Below, piece after piece: positions 47,232-58,400 of a stretch of DNA of 64,000 nt (the first letter of the stretch is position 1; each line of letters starts with the position of its first letter). Made by a program: the position numbers and the translations under genes. The notes beneath the pieces were generated by a model. It did no database searches. It was not told the DNA's origin and saw only the letters and a list, made by a program, of their open reading frames with translations. Source of the stretch: Isoperla grammatica (taxonomy: Eukaryota; Arthropoda; Insecta; Plecoptera; Perlodidae); assembly GCA_945910005.1 (NCBI GenBank), contig OX246739.1:36218608-36282607 (forward strand), given 5' to 3'.

Positions 47232-49073
47232 TCTTAAGAAGCAAATGAAATGAATGTGGTTACTTAAATATGATAATCTGCCCCGAGATCGGGCTGGTTT
47301 CTAAATTGGATGTTGGCATCCTATTAACTTTGTTTGTCTTTGACAAAATCGGAACCACATATTTAACTAAACAAAAATGTGGTTTTGTAAGAACTATATT
47401 CTTTACGAATAACATTTCTTGTATTATTATGTCAGACAACATTTCTTTTGTTTAGTAATTATAGCGTTCTTGAAATATTAGAAGTTTATGATTGTAGTCA
47501 TTACAGACAGACGAATGTTTCATCTTAAATCCCACCTGTCACAATTAATATTTTACGTTGTGGCCCAGCACACAGGCTTGGGTTAATTTACAACCAGATG
47601 TGGCCCTTCGTTTATGTCTACGACAAAGTTAACGGACCAACCGAATAAATGCACTAGAGAACGTGTGCCACACAATTTGGTGGACAGGTTGTTTTTGTGT
47701 GAATATTATTCTTATGTGTATGAATAAACTGATTGGCTGAAGTTAAATGTGGCAGGTGTTGGAACACACAAGTAGAGAAACATCTTCCAAATGTGCAGCT
47801 AATTATTCTCCGATTAGTGTTGTGATCTTAATATTACGGTTATCGTTTTATGACACATAGATACACATTTTTTAAAATTATTTTTAACAGCATTTATGTA
47901 ATATATGGTGATTGATTGATACTTAAATGAGTCGCATAATGCGTATATTGCTCAAATCCGTGGTACATTATCAGATTCATAATCAATCGTTATAAAGAGA
48001 AAGCCATCATCGTCTTCTGAAAGTAAATCGTCTTCATTTTCGTCCTAGGGGTTTGAGTTTAAACATGGCTCTCTTTGACGACAACCACACATTTTCAAGT
48101 ACCTACATGAAGAACCTACATGCCAACTTGGCAAAACCGTTACCTAATGAGCATTATTTCTTGTAAATGGCAGTATTTTTAAGAACGAATCTGGTGTAGA
48201 AGTCTTTAACGTTCGGTACTTCGGTATTACAATAAAGCACGTAATCATTGTTCCGCATGTTCAGTGCCACAACCAAACCGCACTAGACAATCGTATATGT
48301 AAGAGTGCTGACGAACTGTTTCTTCAAAAAATAAAATCTCAAATGTGTGTTCTTTTTAATTAATTTATTTTTTCTTCATAATTCGTGTTTGAGAGGGTTA
48401 AGCCAGAAGTAAAGGAGAATTACATTCACTTGTTGTCGCACGTTTTACGAAACAGTTCAAGGAGTCAATTCAGAAGTCAACTTTCCAAGTATATTTGTTT
48501 ATTCATTTATTTCTGTATATATTTATAGACCGATACATAGGAGGGCCGGCTTTACTCTTGAACGAGAGCGTGATTAAACCTTAAATTAACAAGAAGAAAA
48601 TCAGAACCAATGAAATTATTGGGTTAAATTAAATTAGAAACAAAATAAACAAAGTGAAGGTTCAAGATACGACTTATAAACAGTGGTCACAGGACATAAA
48701 CTGCATAAATAAATAAATAAATATCAAAGTACATCTTCAATTAAAATAATAGTAGGAATGTCTGTTATATTTACACATTAAGTTCTTTGTCACATTGTCA
48801 ATTTGGAACAAGTGATTAATGATTGTGCAATGTCTTCGTGTTTAGCAAAATTTGTAGTTATTTAGAAATTTTATAAAAATGTCCACATGATATAAACAAG
48901 TAAACATTAGAATTACATTATGAATTACTCCAAATTGGTGACGATTTCTGTTAGCACATTTTCTGTAACACACTGCTAGTGCCAGGTATTTCACAATCTT
49001 GGGCTGTCCAACTCTGATCGTCCAGAGGCCACTTCCCTTTCCGCGCACGGAATGGCGCAGCAGTAGGTACACC
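47232..49073. other. AT-rich region upstream of the Lys/Ser-rich gene
   Basis: No supported gene. The last 150 bp (48,960-49,073) become GC-richer. They contain an open frame from 48,969 that runs into the short frame at 49074-49115, with possible acceptor AGs at 48,979 and 48,985. The promoter of the downstream gene was not identified. Confidence 0.4.
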
Positions 49074-49115
49074 ATGCGTTCTAAGACCAAAAGTCCCACA
49101 TCCGACGAACCATGA
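49074..49115 (+). other. Short upstream frame overlapping the start codon
   Basis: ATG 49074 encodes MRSKTKSPTSDEP and stops at TGA 49113-49115, overlapping the ATG at 49112 as ATGA. Its Lys/Ser-rich text resembles the main protein. It may be an upstream ORF that controls translation, or a sign that the true N terminus lies in this frame and the sequence has a one-base indel or an unseen splice. Confidence 0.3.
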
Positions 49116-49912
49116 ACGAAACAACCGACAATGAGGCAACGAAATCGAAGACAAGACGGTCCACTCCTCGAAGTAAGTCTAAAGGATCTAGACGTGCTGG
49201 TGCCAGCTCATCCGGTCCAGAAGCATCTGGTAGTGACACGTCGGTCAAGGTCAAGTCTAGTAAGGCATCTACTGGTTCAAAATCGTCGAAAAAGTCAAAA
49301 GCAAGTAAATCAAGTAAGTCATCTGCTGATTCAAAATCGTCTAAAACAGGTAGTGACACGTCGACAAAGTCCAAAGGAAGTAAGTCTAGTAAGGCATCTT
49401 CTGGTTCAAAATCTTCGGCAAAGTCTAAAGAAAGTAAGTCTAGTAGAGGATCTAGTAGTTCCAAGTCGTCTGGGAAAAAATCATCATCTGGCAGTAAGTC
49501 CAAGAAAAATAAATCGAAAGCATCTAAGAGTGGATCGTCATCGGGCGGCGAGGATCCGACGAAGCCCGTCCCAGAAGAAGTCAAGTCACGCACAACCGTG
49601 AAGGTGCGCAAAGACGGTAGCGGCGCGCTCAACGTAAAGTGGGGACCCTCCAAGTCGGGGTGTCGCTCCTCAGCAGGGGGGGCCGCCGGCACCGCGACCA
49701 TCGTCTGGTGTCCGGCCAAGCAACCTGGGTCTCGTGGTGGAGCGTCGTCATCGCGTGGCTCATTGCTCAGCCGGATCCGGTCCAAATCTTCGGCCGTGGG
49801 GGGCGGTCTCAAGAAGAGATACTGGGCCTACGGAAGGGTCACCGAATATCTTGACACGGGCTACAAGACCTATGAGGTGCTGGGCGTGCAGAGGACTAAG
49901 CCGAAGTTCCAT
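49112..49912 (+). CDS. Lys/Ser-rich protein, exon 1
   Basis: 267 codons from the first in-frame ATG (in-frame TAA upstream at 49082) to a strong donor CAT|GTAAGT at 49913. Residues 11-146 are almost entirely Ser, Lys, Gly and Ala with SKSSK-type repeats. Residues 155-182 and 233-267 are ordinary mixed sequence (TTVKVRKDGSGALNVKWG; KKRYWAYGRVTEYLDTGYKT) that could form beta strands. No signal peptide or membrane segment. The composition recalls linker-histone or protamine-type DNA-binding tails, or other basic low-complexity proteins, but no family is recognised. Phase 0 at the donor lets it join exon 2 at 51179. GC is highest in the last 350 bp. Confidence 0.6.
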
Positions 49913-50052
49913 GTAAGTATCGCACACAGTAGTTTTAAGAGCCCCAGCCAAGGGATTTAGAGGACCCGCTCGTCCACTCAAGTACACAGTCCACCAAGAT
50001 CCTGGGAATAACTTACTTGTATCATGGCAACCATGTAACAAATACCTTGAAA

Positions 50053-50780
50053 TTATTAAGCGAGCGTCTCCATTAGACCTTTATGGCACTTCGTTCTTTA
50101 TTTTTATGTCTGTCGATAGCGGTCGAACGGAAAGTCCAATCAACTTGAAACTTATACCATCTACAAGCCTCAATGTGGATTGAGTGTGTTTAGTTTTGTG
50201 GCAAAATCGTTCGAAAAGTTAAGAAGTTTCACCATAGTTACTAGAAAATATTTTTCTGAGGTAAAATGGCGGCCAAATGTGAGGTGAGCATAGTTTTGTA
50301 AAGATTTTTTCGGTCACGAATATGTTCATTTTTTGGCGATCTGATAAGTATTGGCAAAGTTACACGAAAGTTACACAAAAATATTTTTCTGAAACACAGT
50401 AACGGTAACGGCAAAATGTGAGGTGGCTATATTATAGTACTTTTTTGTCCGGCCACGAATATACTAATATGTAAACGCGATTTGATATGTATTAGAGGCA
50501 GAAATGACATTTCTATTGCTGTCAATAAGTGTAACGGTGGCGGACCACGGCGAAAACACTCCACAAAATGACAACGAAAATTCTTAGCAACGTACATTGC
50601 AAAGCATTCAACAATGTCGGGAAGTATAAAAGCTATGGAAATTAGAACAATGTTTGCAATGTGCATTCTTGTATTGTTGTTAATTGTTGTTTGTGTTAGC
50701 TTTGAAAACTTTTCGCCAGAAAGTTCGTCGATATGGACGAGCTCGGTTATCAACGCGTCAAAAAGAGCGTTATCCTAGTA
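50053..50780 (+). repeat. Dispersed 0.75-kb repeat, copy B
   Basis: Same start (TTATTAAGCGAGCG) and end (AGAGCGTTATCCTAGTA) as 42928-43690, 728 bp, roughly 85% alike by eye. It lacks the T-rich expansion of copy A. The minus-strand frame 50,427-50,753 parallels the frame in copy A through LSGEKFS and TTINNN and through NIVLISIAFILPDI. Class is unknown. The conserved frame hints at an old coding segment. Confidence 0.85.
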
Positions 50781-50988
50781 TTTTATACCAGCATGGTACT
50801 GTAGGTCGCCTGACTAGTAAACGTTTGTTCCATAATAACCAATGCTACCATAAGTGTGATTACTAATTAAGTAAAACCCATTTAAATAACAAGCGAAGAC
50901 GAATAACCGGCAGTAACTGAACTATATGCCAAGTATCTATAATCAGTTGTACATTAAAGATTACCCCTTAAATGCTTGTTTATTATTA

Positions 50989-50999
50989 TTATTATTATA

Positions 51000-51053
<54 letters not shown>

Positions 51054-51077
51054 TGTATTATTATTATTATTATTATA
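50989..51077. repeat. (TTA)n microsatellite
   Basis: About 28 ATT/TTA triplets with two interruptions, immediately upstream of exon 2. Confidence 0.97.
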
Positions 51078-51139
51078 TACTTACTATGCTACGTGTTGAA
51101 TTACGCAGTCGCTAAATTATTCAAGTCACCACATAAACA

Positions 51140-51523
51140 ATGGCGGCCTTGCTAGCGGTAAATGTCTGTTGGTTTAAGGTCCCCGAAGGTACAGACCAGA
51201 TATTCATCACCCACGTGACTGACAACGGCAAGAAGATAGTCAAGACCGGTAATGACGAAGAGGAGGGCAAGTCCAAGGCGAAGGGGAGCAAATCCGGGAC
51301 GAAGGCGGGCAAATCCGGGTCGAAGACGGGCAAATCCGGGGCGAAGTCTAGCAAATCCGGGACGAAGGCGGGCAAATCCGGGACGAAGGCGAGCAAATCC
51401 GGGACGAAGGCGAGCAAATCCGGGAAGAAGGCGAGCAAATCCGGGTCGAGGTCGAGCAAATCCGATGAGGACGCGGACTCGGCGAAGTCGGTGTCATTCA
51501 AGGGTTCCAATACGAGCAACAAG
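51140..51523 (+). CDS. Lys/Ser-rich protein, exon 2 (or start of a second gene)
   Basis: Open in one frame to the donor AAG|GTGAGA at 51524. As exon 2 it would begin at 51179 after a TTTAAG acceptor, in phase with exon 1, giving 115 codons. As an independent start, ATG 51140 in excellent context (ACAATGG) gives 128 codons. After VPEGTDQIFITHVTDNGKKI comes an array of about ten 21-bp repeats (51,290-51,470) encoding the heptad SKSGTKA with small changes. Then follow an acidic SDEDAD patch and a Ser/Asn-rich tail. The repeats share the Lys/Ser theme of exon 1, which favours a single gene. The two fusion halves flanking intron 1 are both beta-like, so the join looks natural. Confidence 0.65.
51290..51470 (+). 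repeat. 21-bp coding tandem repeat
   Basis: GGCAAATCCGGGACGAAGGC-type units repeat with a 21-bp period inside exon 2 and keep the reading frame. Most changes between copies are single bases (GGG to TCG, GCG to ACG). Copy number is likely to vary between individuals without breaking the frame. Confidence 0.85.
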
Positions 51524-51543
51524 GTGAGATATAGAGATTAGTC

Positions 51544-51553
<10 letters not shown>

Positions 51554-51601
<48 letters not shown>
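51554..51601. repeat. (GA)n microsatellite
   Basis: About 24 GA dinucleotides. It abuts the 3' end of the minus-strand retroelement tail at 51602, as a (CT)n tail would. Confidence 0.97.
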
Positions 51602-51606
<5 letters not shown>

Positions 51607-51690
51607 TCTTTATTGAAGGCGGGATTAAGGCCAGCAAGGCCTTACCTTCATCTTCCATCCAACCTTATAACAAATAATACATGAGAGAGA
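51602..51690 (-). mobile_element. Non-LTR retroelement 3' tail
   Basis: On the minus strand it reads GATGAAGGTAAGGCCTTGCT, then GGCCTTAATCCCGCCTTCAA, then TAAAGATCATTC and (CT)n. It has a 7-bp stem hairpin (TAAGGCC/GGCCTTA), an AATAAA signal and a simple-sequence tail, which is the usual end of a 5'-truncated non-LTR element. The clade cannot be named from 90 bp. Confidence 0.5.
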
Positions 51691-51708
51691 GGGAGAGAGT
51701 TGGATGTT

Positions 51709-51775
51709 TAAGGTGAATATTTATTTTGATGGGATTAATTCCAGTGAGGCCTTATGAGAAGTTGAGATAGTAGTT
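51709..51775 (-). mobile_element. Second, diverged copy of the retroelement tail
   Basis: The minus strand reads CATAAGGCCTCACTGGAATT, then AATCCCATCAAAATAAATAT. It matches the order AAGGCC..CTGG..TTAATCCC..CAATAAA of the neighbour at 51602-51690. The hairpin is broken. Two tails side by side in the same orientation suggest repeated insertion at a preferred spot or a local duplication. Confidence 0.4.
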
Positions 51776-52047
51776 CTCCAGATGGTACCACCAGTAGACA
51801 GTGGATCTTGTAATCGGGGAAATAATACCAGTACAGTATTGAATCCTACTGTCAACTCTTCCCCGCATTATGTGGGAGTGGATGAATCAGATCGTCGTTG
51901 GTGATTGGAGTGAACTGTGATTGGATCCTAAATCCAATTCAATTCCAGTTTCACATGATCTATAAAAAACTGGTAAATTTAAATTTGATTTATTATTTGG
52001 GAAATTATTAGTCCATATCATCATAACATGTTGCTTTATATTTTCAG

Positions 52048-52086
52048 GCAGGCAAGGCGAAATCATCCAAGTCTAAAAGTAGATAA
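52048..52086 (+). CDS. Lys/Ser-rich protein, terminal exon
   Basis: After the acceptor TTTTCAG the frame continues AGKAKSSKSKSR and stops at TAA 52084-52086. The text is again Lys/Ser-rich and in phase with exon 2, strong internal evidence that the splice is real. The full three-exon product would have 394 residues, the two-exon alternative 140. Confidence 0.65.
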   Translation, partial: AGKAKSSKSKSR

Positions 52087-52229
52087 CGACTCATTTAAGA
52101 AGAGTGATTGCTAGTTACTGTCATACAACGACACAGTCACTTAAACATAAATGTATATGATATAAAATTTTAAAAGTTATGTAATTTAACAAACATTTGT
52201 TTGAAATATAAATATACTTTTTAAATACA

Positions 52230-52235
52230 ATTAAA
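52230..52235 (+). terminator. Possible polyadenylation signal ATTAAA
   Basis: ATTAAA lies 144 bp after the stop codon in an A/T-rich 3' UTR. AATATA variants lie just upstream. No AATAAA occurs nearby. Weak by itself, but at the expected distance. Confidence 0.35.
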
Positions 52236-55200
52236 CCACAAGCGCATATTTTGTGTTTTTCTTGTACGTCTAGAATATAATCGGTATTCGTTTATGAAAC
52301 AATTCCTATTATGAATTGAATTTCTTTCGAAGCTCAACATATTATCAAGAATACATAAGTACATTTTAAAGCTAATCGTGATCGTATCACTTACGTTTCA
52401 ACTTACTGTCAGCTAATAATTAACGCTTACATAATCATTTCGAGCAATGAAATATAAATGCCATTTATTATCAAAATTTCAAACCGAGGTAAAACAATCG
52501 CGCTGATTAGAATTATTCTATTTGTTCTCTGCGATTAGTTGCGCTCGGTTTTAGAATGCGACAAGCTCATGAGCTTTGTAAATAATTACAACGAAATAAT
52601 CTCATATTGCAGTCTAGACGGTACTTATGTAAAGTACGCCGATAAAACAGCGTTTTAACTAGACACAATCATGAACCATTCTCGGAACAAGATCAGCCTG
52701 GAGCGACATTTGCACTTACATAATTGATTCGACAACTCCCGACCCATTAGCACAACATCGACATAAACGCCAAGCAACCCATGAAAGCGCAACACATGCA
52801 TCCCACACAATCAGGCTCCTGAAATATGTGTTCGTTTATGGGGATGGTAATCGTGGAATGACGCACCAACTATGAGATTCGAAAGGAAGTGACGTCACAA
52901 GCAGACGATCAATGCTCCGTATTTGGCTAGTGGTAAGTGGGTATAGTGGGAAGTGACCGAAAGTGTACACTTTGACACCGACTAACCCACTAAACCAAGA
53001 TGGTTGATACCAGCCATCACCAGCTGATACTTTTAGGTTAGGCAAATACCCAACCAGTGAGTGGAAGTATTATTATCGTATTTATTTACATTAGGTGATT
53101 AATAACAATACACTTTGTGTTAGCATACTAGGTGGCGTTCCTAAAGCTGTTGACGTTTAGTGTGTAGCAGGTAGTGGTTAGTGGTTAGAGGTTAGCAGGC
53201 GAAAATCAAGTTGGAACACACCTTCACACTCACGCCCTAGACGCATTTTTATCCGATTTCAAGTGACGTCACGGAGATTGTTAGCGGCCATATTCTCGTA
53301 CATTAGGTATTGCTGTTCCAATACATGAGGAAGTGGATCATACCGTATACATCAGTCATTGTTGTAGACAAACAAATGAGCACATTGCATAACAAGAATA
53401 GAAGATAAGAACATCTACAATCCTGTATGAATTGTGTTAACACGTGACACGTCGCGACCCCTCAAACCTTTATTTGCGTATTCTGTTACCACTTCATGGA
53501 TGGACTAGAGTTCCCTCTGGACCCGCCATTGAGACATAGTTCATCGATCGATGACGTCAGAGCAGAGTAGAGGATTGGCCGCTTATCTCGTGGATAACTC
53601 CCTTCAAGGATGTGATCGGAATTTTCAGTGAAATTTTTCAATCTTAGGTCGTGGCTTTGCGACCCCTTTGGACCACTCGCTACAGTCTATTCCGAAAACA
53701 TTTAACTATCTCCTTTGTTTGTGTAATTGGTAATATCGGCGTTCAGATTTCTCTGCGCAACAAGTATATTCTGGGAGATCTGGTATCTTGATTTACACAA
53801 TTTCTTAAATCGTTCATGGGTAAACTTGATTCATTCTTATGTTTCGAGAGTAGTAGGATACCAGCAAATGGTATTTACAAGTTGTAAATCCATAGTTGTG
53901 GTTCCTGTGAATGTTACTTATTTTACGTAAAATCACAGGCCTTAGCAATTATGTGTGGTGATACATTGGGTCGACTGTGAATCCGGTGGCAAAGAAAGGC
54001 AGGGAACGCACCTTAGTATGACCCTGTACAACGCAATCATCGTTAGAGACTGAATTCTCTGTCTTGTCTTTATAGCAAACTGTAGGGGAAGGAGGCCGGC
54101 ACACAGTCGCTAGGCAAACGCTGGTAACGTTTCTTTCCAAACCACAAATTTAGTACTATGATAAACTTGAATGAAGCATTCATAACATATTTTGACATTT
54201 TTTTTTTTATCATATGCCCACATTTGGCTTAATCAGGCCATCATGTAAGATCTGGTCAACCAGTAGAGACAGGAAGTTTGCTTCATTCAGTTTTCCTTTT
54301 CTCGATTTCATCAATATGTGTAGATTACTTTTGGTTTGATGATATTTAAATACCATTACTTACAATAGCTTGAAACCACGAACGTAGTCAGTGGTGACAT
54401 ACGTGAATCACACAGAATCCAATTCTAGCATCAAATACTTAAATGGTAGTTATTGTATACTTAAGAAAAGAAAAGTGCGTCATTACTTCCCCTTACAAGT
54501 GTCAAAAGAGACTAGGGTAAAGTGCTGACGGGGAAAGAAATTTGGTACTTTGGTCAGAGCCGAGTATAGAGACATGGTGCAAATACAAATGTAACTCAAT
54601 TTGAAGCTCGTTACTTGCAATCGTTTGAAACCGCGGTATTGAAGTAAAACTTTCACTGCGTCTGGACTGGAAAAAGTGGCGAAAGAGTGAGCGTCCCGAA
54701 CTATTTTACGATTGAAACCACACAGAAGTAAGTTAAAATTGTTTCGCGCCAACTTGAGTTCCGTTGAAAAGGAGCGACCACACATCAAAGAATAATTCAG
54801 GTGGGCCGTCAGGTCCCGACTTCATACGCCGTGTGCCCTTTAATAATCAGCATTCACATGTCTAGTCGCTACGCAACAAGTATATAATATTCTCTGCGTT
54901 CCTTCCGATAGACGGTATCGGGCGCGACTCCTGTGATGTTAGAGGTTTAGAGGCATCACTTCTGCGGGGATGGTGGCACGTCTGTGACCGCTATTGTGAT
55001 AGCAAAGGCCGCGCTTTTATGTGGAAGGTTATCGTTCGATCCTGATGCTCTTCAATAAATAATCGTACATGGTAAAAAGAATATTGGAAGATGGAAGACG
55101 ATTCTATTTTCAGAGAGTTGGATGGAAATGTATGGGAAATAAAAAAGACCTGTGGAGACTAGTGCATATAGGAATTGGACGTTTTTTGTTTGTTTTGTGG

Positions 55201-55834
55201 TGTCATATGAAGCTGTGTACACTAACCGGTGGGTCAGTTAGATCAGGGAACGGTTTCATAAAACTAAGGTAAGGCATTCTCATTTTATTGGCCCACGACT
55301 TAAGTTCCGTACACATGTACATTTAAGTACACATACAAAATAAGTAAATTGAATGTGTTGTAGGATGGTGTTCTCGGAGAAACAACAATTTCATGATTCC
55401 ATGACTTGCATTCTGATCTACTCGACTGTGTCTTCGGAACATTCTAGAGAACTGTAATTTAAACACTCTAGCCCTGCTCCCAGTTTCTTTCAAGCTGTCA
55501 ACAAGCAATATATTACTTAAACAAAAGGGGCGAATGTAGATACATTTTCGAAGAGATGATAGGAAAATAACATTTGATTTATAGATTACTTTAAGCCATT
55601 ACATGCCCTCCCAAGAATGGCCGGTTTTTATGAATGAGTGATGAACAAGTAGCGAAGAACGGCGGATTCAGCCAGTGTTTATTATTCCATTACGAATGGG
55701 GCTCATGAATACGAACGTGAATCAGACTCATCGGCGGGTAATTTATTTCCTCCCTTGTCATATCACTTCCGGTCTCTGTGTCTCGGTCGGTATTGTCTTC
55801 GTCTTCACCCTCCTTTAAGTGCTCTTTTATTTAC

Positions 55835-55835
<1 letters not shown>
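52236..55835. other. No gene seen; three CRE palindromes
   Basis: Exact TGACGTCA at 52890-52897, 53264-53271 and 53552-53559 within 670 bp, in GC-richer surroundings with GTGGTTAGTGGTTAG-type short repeats (53,170-53,195). A GC-richer patch also lies at about 54,890-55,060. Frames up to 101 codons have no domain. Confidence 0.4.

Positions 55836-55877
<42 letters not shown>
55836..55877. repeat. (CT)n microsatellite
   Basis: About 18 CT dinucleotides with one TTT interruption, preceded by a mixed-composition stretch with GGCGGGTAATTTATT. Ser/Leu frames through it are artefacts. Confidence 0.95.
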
Positions 55878-55879
<2 letters not shown>

Positions 55880-57295
55880 GCCAACAGCTACACCTTGTTT
55901 TCGGGACAACTTAACTCGACGTTTTTTAACGTTTACAACCACAGTTTTAAAATTCGTAAAAAAAACTACACGCCAAGGTATTCAAAGTTAAACCAGTCCA
56001 CATCATGACACATAATTACATTTGCGATGAATTCATACATGATCCAGTATTTTTATTTAAAATAACAATTGGTTAAAATCTTTTAAACGGTTTAGAGTTG
56101 CAAGTTTCAATACGAAAACGTTCTACGAAAACTAGAAGTAAGTCAAATTTGATCTTCAACGAAACATTTACATCGAAATGTAACAAGCTTTAGTACAGAA
56201 CTTATGCAATTTACTATACTTAGTTAAAATATGTTATAAACCTAGAAAAATTGAGACTTCTAGACAATATCTATCATAATGGTGGTACATACAAAATATA
56301 GATAAATTCCTGTCGTTTTCGTATAATTTCCCTCGGTCTTTCTTTTATGTAAATACATTTTATGCACTCAACATTTAACTATTTTAACAAATCAGTAATT
56401 TCATTCCATTCAACGTTCTACTGTGAATAATTTACTAATTTACATTTTTACTACTTCAAAATATCAACTACTTGCATAATTTATAATGTGTAGGAGTCTG
56501 TTTAACTGGAAAATGTTCAATCTAATAACTGTTAGTTCATCTACTGCAAATCATTGGTATTTAACTAAAAATATGCAGTAAACGTTTGGTACATCTTTAT
56601 TTAAATGATAAAAATTTGTGAAATGTTTGTAAAAGTTGAGTATCAAACGCATTTAATATACATTAAATTATGTTTACAGCATCTATTACGTCTGCTTTAT
56701 TGCGTCTCATTTGTCTTTATCTGTAAAAAAGTTCAATAATTACTGGTAAAAGTACAAACAACAAAAGAAGACCCCTTTGATAGAGTTGACATAAAACGTT
56801 TTTGAAATCTGTACTGTATTCAATGACAAATGAACTGATATTTACAATTCAATTGCAACAGGAAAAAGATTTTAGAAGAAAAATATACATTTATACAATT
56901 TACATTACCATCATGAAATGTAAATGCAATTTTTAAAAAATAAATGTTTTTTTCATTGAAAAATTAATAATTATTGAATTTAATATAAGTTAATTGAAAA
57001 AACAAAATACATTAGAGATAACATCAATTTTACAGTAAGAATGCCTTAAATACATTTAATTGGTACAAAAATCTAAATTGGCCAAAATAATGACCACATA
57101 TTATTATCCCAAGAAACACTGCTTGATGATACAAGGTTTATTGCCATGGTTTGGATCGTGCTAGGATCGTATAGTGCTGCTAGTTTATTTGCATCCAGAC
57201 CATCAACAGGATTTCTCATGAATCAGATGAATCCCTTAATCGTCTCTAATTCCCCTGGAAAGCAGTATAGCATTCATCGTTGCATGAGATGATTG
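55878..57295. other. Very AT-rich, featureless
   Basis: No frames, repeats or RNA genes were recognised over 1.4 kb. Confidence 0.6.
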
Positions 57296-57490
57296 ATTAT
57301 CAAGACCCCTCGGCTACCCCCGAGTACTTAGTCGGGGTATTAAAACATTGGGCACCCCGCTGCCATTCAGGTCCTCTCTCCCACGCACCACACTGAGAGA
57401 CCTCTGGTAGGCATACGCACTTCTTGGTGCGTGGTAGAGCTACTACAACACCTCATAGTACTAGGACGGTACTACATGGTTGCTACCGGC
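57296..57490. other. GC-rich patch able to form several hairpins
   Basis: Three inverted repeats lie close together: ACCCCCGAGTACTTAGTCGGGGT (57,316-57,338, 7-bp stem), CCACGCACCA (57,382) with TGGTGCGTGG (57,424), and AGTACT...GGTACT near 57,457-57,474. AGGTCCTCTC/GAGAGACCT adds a fourth, imperfect one. The patch sits alone in very AT-rich DNA with sharp edges. It has no frame and no pol III boxes. It may be a structured RNA gene, a hairpin-bearing transposon end or an old retroelement 3' UTR. Confidence 0.35.
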
Positions 57491-58220
57491 CTAAAAGTTA
57501 TTATAAAGTGTATCAAAATATTATATTTATCTATGATCGAAATTATTTTTTTATTAAAGGTACAATATAGGTACAAAAATTGTGTAAATCTTTTTTGATA
57601 AATAACTATATGATAAAAATTAAATGAATACGTAACTATAAAATATAACCTATTATATTCATCCCATGACTCGGGTACTACTTAATATGACGTTAATATA
57701 TCTACCTGTGTCTCATCTACTTAACTAATTGACACTCACAAGAATGCCTTGATTTTGACTGTTTGGTAACAATTTAATACGAGTTACTTAATCATCGTAA
57801 ATATAAATGTTAAATTCATTGTAATTTGTTAAGTCCTTTTATTTAGCTAGGCCTATGTTTTTTCCCCTTTGAAGTATAAGCTATGATAATAACTGATTTT
57901 ACCTACATGAAGATCATAAAATCATCGTATCTACATAAACTAAAGGTACCCAGATGATTATCTTATTATATTATTGTCTAGATGATTATCTAGATATGTC
58001 AGTGTCACTGAAGGACACTATACAGCACCCAATATGTGACGTACAGGACGCACATGTGGCTTTATGAGCTATTTAGAAGAGGCGACTACAATAAGTGCGC
58101 TCAAAGCACTAAGGGGTAGTGGCAATCGCGAGATGATGGATGGTAATGATAATGATAACAATAATGATGCTGATGTTTTATGTGATACCGATACGACTCC
58201 GTCTTACAAACGAACACCCC
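57491..58220. other. AT-rich, no gene seen
   Basis: A GATGATTATCTAGA palindromic patch lies near 57,952-57,995. No other structure. Confidence 0.5.
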
Positions 58221-58400
58221 AGCGTGGAAGTATTGACGCTCTGTAGCGAAGGAGATCGCCCCCCCCCCCCCCCTCCCTTTTCCATCTCACATTTGAATTA
58301 CGATTTAATTAAATCAGATCTTTCAACACACGAGTTGCAAGAACAGTTCGCTGCGATGGCACCTGTTATCACATACAGTACGATGTTATTAATTAAATAC
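58221..58400. promoter_or_regulatory. C-tract with TTAATTAAATC
   Basis: A 15-base C run (58259-58273) is followed by TTGAATTACGATTTAATTAA (58,294-58,313). Same design as the islands at 12.2, 14.2, 17.1, 27.7 and 45.2 kb. Two overlapping frames that cross the tract have no domain. Confidence 0.25.

Larger units (their letters stand above)
49913..51178 (+). other. Proposed intron 1, containing repeat copy B
   Basis: Runs from GTAAGT to a TTGGTTTAAG acceptor at 51177-51178. The pyrimidine tract is modest (TGTCTGTTGGTTT). The intron would contain dispersed repeat copy B and a (TTA)n microsatellite, both normal intron content. If the ATG at 51140 is used instead, this is an intergenic spacer. Confidence 0.4.
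51524..52047 (+). other. Intron 2 with microsatellite and two retroelement tails
   Basis: GTGAGA donor and a classical acceptor TTTATATTTTCAG (52,035-52,047). It contains the (GA)n run, two copies of a retroelement 3' tail on the minus strand and otherwise unique sequence. The splice junction keeps the frame exactly, which supports the gene model. Confidence 0.65.

Noticed and set aside
49081..49812. 243-codon minus-strand frame opposite exon 1
   Set aside because: It is the shadow of the Lys/Ser frame: Asp/Leu-rich text mirrors AAR/TCN codons. The plus strand has proper splice sites and phase.
51121..51522. 133-codon minus-strand frame opposite exon 2
   Set aside because: Shadow of the 21-bp coding repeat on the plus strand.
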